A program made the translations under genes and the position numbers. The notes beneath the pieces are model-generated. The model saw only the letters and a program-made list of their open reading frames with translations, made no database searches and was not told the DNA's origin. Shown here piece by piece: positions 57,601-64,000 of a DNA stretch of 64,000 nucleotides (its first letter is position 1; each line of letters begins with the position of its first letter). The stretch comes from Strigamia acuminata (Eukaryota > Arthropoda > Chilopoda > Geophilomorpha > Linotaeniidae). The stretch spans positions 4,960,001-5,024,000 of the forward strand of contig OX442323.1 in the NCBI GenBank assembly GCA_949358305.1. Reading direction: 5' to 3'.

Positions 57601-60006
57601 ATGGGAGCTGAGTGGTGTAGGGAGAGAAGAGCATTGGGTCTCAACCGAGACGGACATGTCTGAGAAGTTACTGTGAAGTCAGCAAGAGCAGTCGTGCTCT
57701 GTATTATTTCTGCTCATTTCTCTATTCACCACTGTGATGGTAAGGGATGAGATGTCGGATCCACCACAGCCTCCATGAGCGGTTGCATGGGCCGTAAGTA
57801 AGTACGGCAGAATAGTACCAGCCACTTCATACATGGGGTTAACCTCCCTGGGTGTGACGGGTCACTTGATGTCGTGGCGTACCTTTGCGGTACAGCCAGC
57901 ACATAGATAAACGGTAGATCCCGACCCCTAGACAACGGATTAATTAAGGCCAACCATCCAACAATCTGGAGTCCCTGTCTTATCATTTTACGTGAGCATT
58001 CGTCACACGTCATGGTAACTCGTCTCCAAGTTGCCATGGATAAGATCATGCCATCACAACAGATTACAGAAATTACAAAGGAACTGCTTTAACTTTTCTA
58101 TCTGTATAGCCCAAGGGGTCGGCAACCTTTTGAGACGGAAGAGCCAAAATTTCCCAGTTGTTCAAGAGCCACTACAATATTAAATTACGTCCCACACAGC
58201 CGCATCTTGACATCGAAAGAGCCACCTACAGCTCGTGAGCCGCAGGTTGCCGACCCCTGGTATAGCCTGTGATTCTATCGTCTTATGGTGGAACTAACCT
58301 CTTTAAAATCAAGGTGTTTCACAAGATGCGTTTTTGAGAACAAAATCATGGTGTATCGGAAATCAACCGGTGCTGACAGTGTGATCTAATGTTAAACGCA
58401 TGAATATAAACTGATTGATTGTGTATAGAGTTGTTCATTTACCATTACTGTTCCTGTTTGGCACAATGACGATTTCTGAATGTTTGCAACTAATGATCCA
58501 TAAACATTTTTTCCTTGAAGTGGTTTATCTTTGGAATTAAAAATGTAAGTAATACATATACTCAAAACCACTCCAAGGTTGATCTATTTCACTGGTGTAG
58601 TGGTACAAAAAAGTAGTCCAAAACACCAGAATTGTAATCGAACTCCAGACATTGTGCCCGATTACCAACATTGTCAAAGGTGAGGCTTTGACACAGAACT
58701 ACTTTTCCACGTGGTAGAACACAATACAAAGTTAGCCGTAAACAGGCTAAATAGATCAACCTTGGAGTGGTTTTGAGTATAGAAGATCTATCATGTGCCA
58801 GCAGGAGCTGATTGAGCATACGAAGACAAAAATAGGCCGTCTTTTTTTTTTTTTTTTATAAAAATGCCTGGGCCAGTAGAGGGTATTCACTTACTCTTTA
58901 GACAATTTAAAAAAATTTCTACACGCTAACATTAGGTGGTAATACGGAGTGAAGAAGAGAGAGCGAAGAGAGTTGTTCGTGGAAGACTCCTCCCTATTTA
59001 CCACTGAGATGCTCAGTGGTGAGATGTTGGATCCACCACAGCTTCCATGAGCGGCTGCATGGGCCGAGGAAAGTACGCTAGAATATCGACCACGTCACAC
59101 AAGGGGATTACCTCCCTGTTTGTGGTCGGTTGCTGTGTGGTGTGCTGGTCTAAAGACTTTGTGAACACCCTGTATTACTTTTTAATTTTGCCAAGTTTTA
59201 CCTTACCAAGTTTTATCACATGACATGCACCCCAAACAGATCTTTCGACACTTTCGGTCATGGTTGGAAAATCTATATTCTTCTGGAAACAAAAAAAAAC
59301 AATACAAGTAGTTTGGTTGAAATAAATCTTTTTAGTGGGAAAATTATTTTTTTTTGGCTGAGTTAAATTAGTGGGACAAAAAAATTACGTTAGTGGAAAA
59401 GTCAGTTAGTGGGAGATTTAGTTTTTTTTTAGTGGGAAACCAAAGAAATTTAGTGGGTTTATAATTTATGCCCCTACAGTAGTGTGAATGCAAAAATGTA
59501 CTAACCTCAGCATTATCACTTTTGTAAATTCGCTTGGGTTTGAATTCCAGCTTTTTAACTATAGGAGAATATTTAGTTAAGTTCCATATTTGTGCCAGAT
59601 CCGTTCCTTGTTCCATGACTTCGTAAGCTGGATTCATACAGTACCAAGCGTTGATGTCTGGAATACCCGCTCCTCCTGTTTTGGTTTTCCAGTAATCCAT
59701 GACGTAATCATTTTCTAAGGTACATATTTTGATAGGGGGGAATTCGATGCTTTCGATTTTTCCGTACAGGATGTTGACGGATGTCGGTTCGCTGAGGAAG
59801 AAAAACAACCTCTCTTGCGATTGGTAGCAGCAAGTGACGACGGAGCACAGGATGATGAAGAACCATACAATGCGCAAAGTGGTTGTGTGATTGTCGTCGA
59901 GTAACGCTTGAAATTCATCAACTCCGATGTCGACTTTCTCGGTTTGAAGCATTTGTTTTTTCACGAGGTTTCGAATTCGGGGTCGCAATTTGAGAATTTC
60001 ATCCAT
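54613..60006 (-). CDS. D2: fused double DEG/ENaC channel subunit (11 exons)
   Basis: Exons in order: 59506-60006, 59207-59282, 58443-58528, 58299-58385, 57290-57399, 56288-57107, 55896-55980, 55753-55829, 55588-55686, 55047-55156, 54613-54994; all phases agree, giving 810 residues. Same structure as D1, with one extra codon in exon 5. Unit 1 pore helix GLFLGLS and unit 2 LGLNLGLS are intact. In the unit 2 gating motif the usual His-Gly is Ser-Gly (IGASGTSKW; D1 has EVHGTSKW). In this family such a change would be expected to affect gating. The acceptor before exon 3 is purine-rich (ccaaag). Intron 1 has a private insert of ttagtggga repeats (about 59300-59477). Confidence 0.85.
58112..58259. 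mobile_element. hAT-type MITE in D2 intron 4
   Basis: The ends CAAGGGGTCGGCAACC and inverted GGTTGCCGACCCCTG are flanked by a perfect 8-bp duplication, GTATAGCC (58104-58111, 58260-58267). Eight-base duplications and such ends are typical of hAT elements. The D1 intron lacks it. Confidence 0.85.
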
Positions 60007-60863
60007 TTTTAAGAGTTTTGGGGAAAATGACTTGCCTGGGTGAAGGAAATGAAGCTAATGGATAATGATTTGCAAGTGTTGTTGTTGTGGTTGCAGAAAT
60101 TTTAATTTGTGAAGTGGAATATTAATGAGTTTTTTTATTTTTAGAGTTTGTAAACATGTTTTTATTAGCTTGACAGATTGCACACGTTTGCACAAGTTTT
60201 AATTGACATCAATAATGCAATTTTTTTAATTTATGGTGATTTAGAGTGCATTTAAAATTGAAATTAGGTGCGTTTAGTTTCATTTAAAAAAAGTGAAGTT
60301 TGTAACATGAATTTTAATACTTTCAATTATTATAATTGTAAATTAAATAATTTTTGGTTATTTTAATCTGATTAATAGAAATTGGTGGTTCCCAAGTGTA
60401 TTATGCATTTAAAGTGACAAGAATATAGAAAAAAACCTTTTACAATTATTTAATTTATTATTATCGCATTTTACCAAATAAGAGCTCTTATTCAAAACTT
60501 TGAGCCTCGGCTTTTAATCGAGGGGGGCTCTTATCACAATTGTTTACCATAGTTTGATTGGAATTTTAATTTTTGCCATTGAAATTTCACTTTTTACCAT
60601 TGAAAATTCACTTTTTTCCCATTAAAAATTCACTTTTCTGTTCAAATTTCACTTTTTGCCATTGAAATTTCACTTTTTTTTAAATTTTCTATATAAATAA
60701 CCATTATCATTGACGAATGTTTCGTTAACCGTTTCTTAATTGGTTACAAAAGCCCTCGAATAGTAGCCGCGGCTACTCTTTGACGGCGGCTCTTATTCCA
60801 AACTGCCTCTCTGAGGCGCGGCTACAAAACGAGGGCGACTCTTAATCGGTAAAATACAATATT
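60007..60863. mobile_element. D2-D3 spacer with a probable MITE at about 60460-60855
   Basis: The outer words cattttaccaaataagagct and gactcttaatcggtaaaata are imperfect inverted ends, related to the element at 33680. Between them are cggctactctttgacggcgg blocks and a run of cactttttgccattgaaatt units. No gene is seen. Confidence 0.4.
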
Positions 60864-63126
60864 TTATTTTAATGCTTTAGCATTGAAACGTTTGAGAGAT
60901 GAGTTAGCAAGCATCGAGGTTTGGCGAATGAATGCCAGTAAGGACAAACCCAAATTTAAGCCCAGAATGTTTCCAAAGTCACACATGAGTGAAACCATCC
61001 CATAAGCAAATTGCTCTACAATATTTTCGACTTTTTTGTTGAAAAAGTAATAATTGAGAATTGTTAAAAACTTCATCTGGTTTCGAATTGTGTAGACATG
61101 CGTTGAGTAGAAGTCTTCTTCACATGGCACGGGACAGGAACACTCTAGTGGAATGTTGGTATCCATCACTATTTTCATGTAAACACTTCTTGCTAGTTTA
61201 GCATCGGCTGTCGATTTGCATGGTTCTGCATCGGTTTCATTCATAAAAGGTAAACTGTAATGGATTATAACAATTTGCACGGAAACAGTGATGCGAATTG
61301 AAGTTAATAATTACCTGCAGTTGACTTGATCTTGTATTTTGCTTGTAAAACAGGTTTTTTTGCATTGGTAGAATTGTTCTGCTGGTTCAGTGCAGTTCTT
61401 TCCTTTTCGAGCAATGTGTTTAATCTGCAATACGGAGTTGCAAGAAAGTGTTTAATAGGACGTAAACAATTTGCGAGATTTTATGAATGGCCCCATTGAC
61501 CACACATACTTTAGTCATTTCGAATACCAATGCGTTAATGTTTTCATTTGGAATTGATCTTCGGGATGAATAATCAATGAAGTGGTCTAACGGTAATTGC
61601 AGGTACACCTAATACAGTGCAGCATATGCAATTATCAAGTTTTACTACACAACTAATAATTAGGTAGAGTACATTCGAACTGTTAGCCGCTTTAGAAAGA
61701 ATGTAAGCTGTCATAAGAGTAGTAAACATTCCAGCGAATTGTGTTGGATCTAGTATACATATACAATATAAAGAGATAAATGGGATATTGAGTGGATTTT
61801 TATTTTGAAACTTTGTAGTTACGAAATACGAATTTGTGGCATTTCCCCACGGGAGTCATTGTCGTGCTCAAATCGGCGTCGCGGTGAGCAAGAAACGGCA
61901 TGTGTTTCTAAGTTTACGAGTAAATTTTAAAGAATTGTGCAGTAGGATTTGTAAATAGGTTACTCACCACTGACCACATGCCTGCGAAATCAAATTCGTA
62001 GGCGTACGTTTCACAAATTCCGGATTAAAACTGCAGAATATGGCATTTGGATACGGTATGATTTCAACTTCATCAACTAATATGACTACACGGACTGGTT
62101 CTGCCAAATACAATTGGATTTTTGTGATCATCATGTAAATGGACAGACATGTGCAGCAGGTCATGATAAACCGGCGCAACCATTTAGCAGATCCGTGCAA
62201 TTGGGGTCCGAGAGGAATTTCGGTGGATCCGACGAGTTTGGCCACTTTTTTCTTCAGGGGATCGAGGCGCAACGGTTTGGGTTTTTCTTTCGTTTTATTT
62301 TTCAGCGATATTACAAGTATGCTGAGAATGTTGGTTATCGAAAGCAAGGAAAGTCCTAAGAAAAGACCGAGGTTTCCGCCGATGTCGGTGAGAAGATTGA
62401 TTGTATCGTAAGCCCAGATTTCGTGCACTGTTCTGATGATATTAGTGGCCACGCCAAAGACCGCTATCATGCCGTCTACCTCGAGTTCCGCCACCTCCAA
62501 GTAGGCGTTCAACACGCGGTGAGTGCATGTTCTTGCGCAGTTGCAGTTTTTTCTTTGACTCACGGTCATTACCAATTTCAGAGTGTTGTCGAACATTTCT
62601 TGTATGTTGATTGAGGTGTTACACACATCCAAAGGAACGTCTTCCTTTGGCAGAAATGGAAACCTAAAATATTTGAAAACAGTTTGTTTTTGTGAGTTTC
62701 ATTTGATATTGGCTAAATGTTGCAATGTAGAAAGATGTGCACCAAAGTAAAAGTAAATGGACGTTAGATTTATTTTAGTTGATACCTGCAGTCGAATTTC
62801 TTCATGAATATTCGGTACAAACATTTGTTGACACATTCCAGGTATTCATTTTTCGTGATGCATGGCGTTTCTCTTGTGGCAAGAAACTCGTACTGTTTGG
62901 GGTCCATAAGCATTGAAACTTGTGTTTTGCTGTACAGTATGTGGATATACTGAAAATCAACTGGTTCCGGAATTGATATCTGTAGTTGCAATGCAAGTTG
63001 AATATTCATTCAAGATTAGGAAGAAAAAGTCATTTACCAATACTGGTGATTTATCGTTGCACAATCTTAGTGGGAGCACGTGTGCTTGTAACGTTCCAAA
63101 AACATATTTGTTTTTAAGCCGCTTTG
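60864..63126 (-). pseudogene. D3: fused double DEG/ENaC gene, 5' part missing, frameshift in bridging exon
   Basis: Visible exons in order: 63038-63126, 62786-62979, about 61964-62663, 61823-61907, 61673-61749, 61510-61608, 61315-61424, 60864-61254. Exons 4 and 5 of D1 are fused here. The bridging exon holds GLFLGLS of unit 1, a linker, LHGSAKW and the first helix of unit 2, as in D1. After IFCSFNPEF the frame no longer matches: the D1-like end (TYAYEFDFAGMWSV, then donor GTGAGT, phase 0) is in another frame. About 30 codons plus a non-multiple of three are missing near 62000-62030. All later exons are intact and in phase. The first two exons are not found in the window and may lie beyond 64000. 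Either this is a recent pseudogene or there is a base error at the break. Confidence 0.7.
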
Positions 63127-63185
63127 CTAGTAAGTTTTAAATAATAATAATGATAATTGACCACTATCAATAACCACGAATAAAA

Positions 63186-63598
63186 TTAGACCTAACAAAA
63201 CAACAATCGTTCTCCCGACCAATCCCGACGCGCGTAACAAACAGATTTTGACGTCTCATTGGTTCTGACCAGGAAGAAATATCAAGTTATGTTAAATGCT
63301 GAAGTTGTGTACCACAGTATAGAGAAGAGACAGTAGGGCAATGTGTGTACTGTGTACATGACAGGTCACTCGACCAATCAGTGTCGAGTTGACCAATACA
63401 GAACAAATGTGTATTGTCCAATCCAACAAAATTCCTCTCACTATGCATAATTTTCGATTCAAAAATTTTGTTCTCCTGATACTGGCGCCACCCGTTGCGG
63501 CTTTACGAACCATTGAATCAGGCATCAAATGTCAAATGTGGTTTGTTACGCGGGTCGAGATTGGTCTGCAGAACGATTGTTGTTTTGTTAAGCCTAAT
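63186..63598. mobile_element. MITE upstream of the first visible D3 exon
   Basis: The left arm ctaacaaaacaacaatcgtt returns inverted at the right (aacgattgttgttttgttaa). The arms pair for about 60 bp with small differences. It has no coding content. Confidence 0.6.
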
Positions 63599-64000
63599 CT
63601 CATTCGTGGTTATTATTTTCTATCGGTAAATTCTCGTATAAAATACACTTCGCGCTTGAGTAATTATCCGGATTAGGTCAGCACTCATCTTCTTGTCAGG
63701 GGAGAGGATTTGTGCTGACCTAATTATCCTAACAATTACACGTTGCGCTCTGGTACATGACCTCTGAGAATAATTATATTAAAAAATCCAGAAAACAATT
63801 AGTAAATAATACTAGTATATGACCTCTGAGTATAATAATAATAACAAAAATATTAAAAAATCACGAAAACAATTAGTAAAAAAAATATATATTTTTTTTT
63901 TGGTCAAGAGTGCGAGCTCAAATTTTAATAGTCAAGGGGATTAAGAAGCAGGATGTTAGGCAAAACTTAATATTATTAATATTAATATTAATATTATTTT
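63599..64000. other. AT-rich window end, no gene recognised
   Basis: Contains a short hairpin (taggtcagcac ... gtgctgaccta, about 63675-63722), two tatgacctctgag copies and a terminal (aatatt) microsatellite. Confidence 0.5.

Overview
This is animal nuclear DNA: AT-rich intergenic and intronic sequence, GT-AG introns, multi-exon genes with consistent intron phases, and a dense load of transposons. Two pathway genes are recognisable metazoan orthologues (SRD5A3-type polyprenol reductase; MAGT1/TUSC3/OST3 subunit of oligosaccharyltransferase). Together with expanded tandem families of DUF229 alkaline-phosphatase-like proteins and DEG/ENaC channels they suggest an invertebrate, most likely an arthropod. 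The species cannot be told from the sequence.

Layout. (1) 1-38953 holds three tandem plus-strand DUF229 genes. Copy 1 (4053-22073) and copy 2 (27051-32284) are recent duplicates with the same five-exon structure. Gene 3 (33429-38953) is an older relative with four exons. A broken piece of gene 3 exon 1 lies after copy 1 and marks the duplication breakpoint. Intron 4 of copy 1 carries a 12.87-kb Ty3/gypsy element (8010-20879) on the minus strand, itself inserted in a small inverted-repeat transposon. The element has near-identical LTRs, a 4-bp target duplication, a tRNA-Pro-type primer site, gag, a -1 frameshift site, pol, and a third two-exon ORF downstream of pol. Two solo LTRs and many MITEs fill the remaining non-coding space.

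(2) 39175-43213 holds two convergent genes, SRD5A3 (+) and MAGT1/TUSC3/OST3 (-), with stop codons 73 bp apart. Both act in protein N-glycosylation: one in dolichol synthesis, the other in glycan transfer. A small inverted copy of the MAGT1 first exon lies upstream of it.

(3) 44239-64000 holds three tandem minus-strand DEG/ENaC genes: D1 (44239-50421), D2 (54613-60006) and D3 (60864 to past the window, 5' part missing). Each encodes two complete DEG/ENaC subunits in one chain. One long exon runs without interruption from the pore helix of unit 1 into the first membrane helix of unit 2. The two halves have exon sets of the same phase, so the fusion arose by internal gene duplication. D1 and D2 are recent segmental duplicates. 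D3 is older and has a frameshift in the bridging exon.

Introns of several unrelated genes contain AT-rich minisatellites of about 20-21 or 41 bp period. I read exon boundaries from splice sites, phase agreement and paralogue comparison; no transcript data were available.
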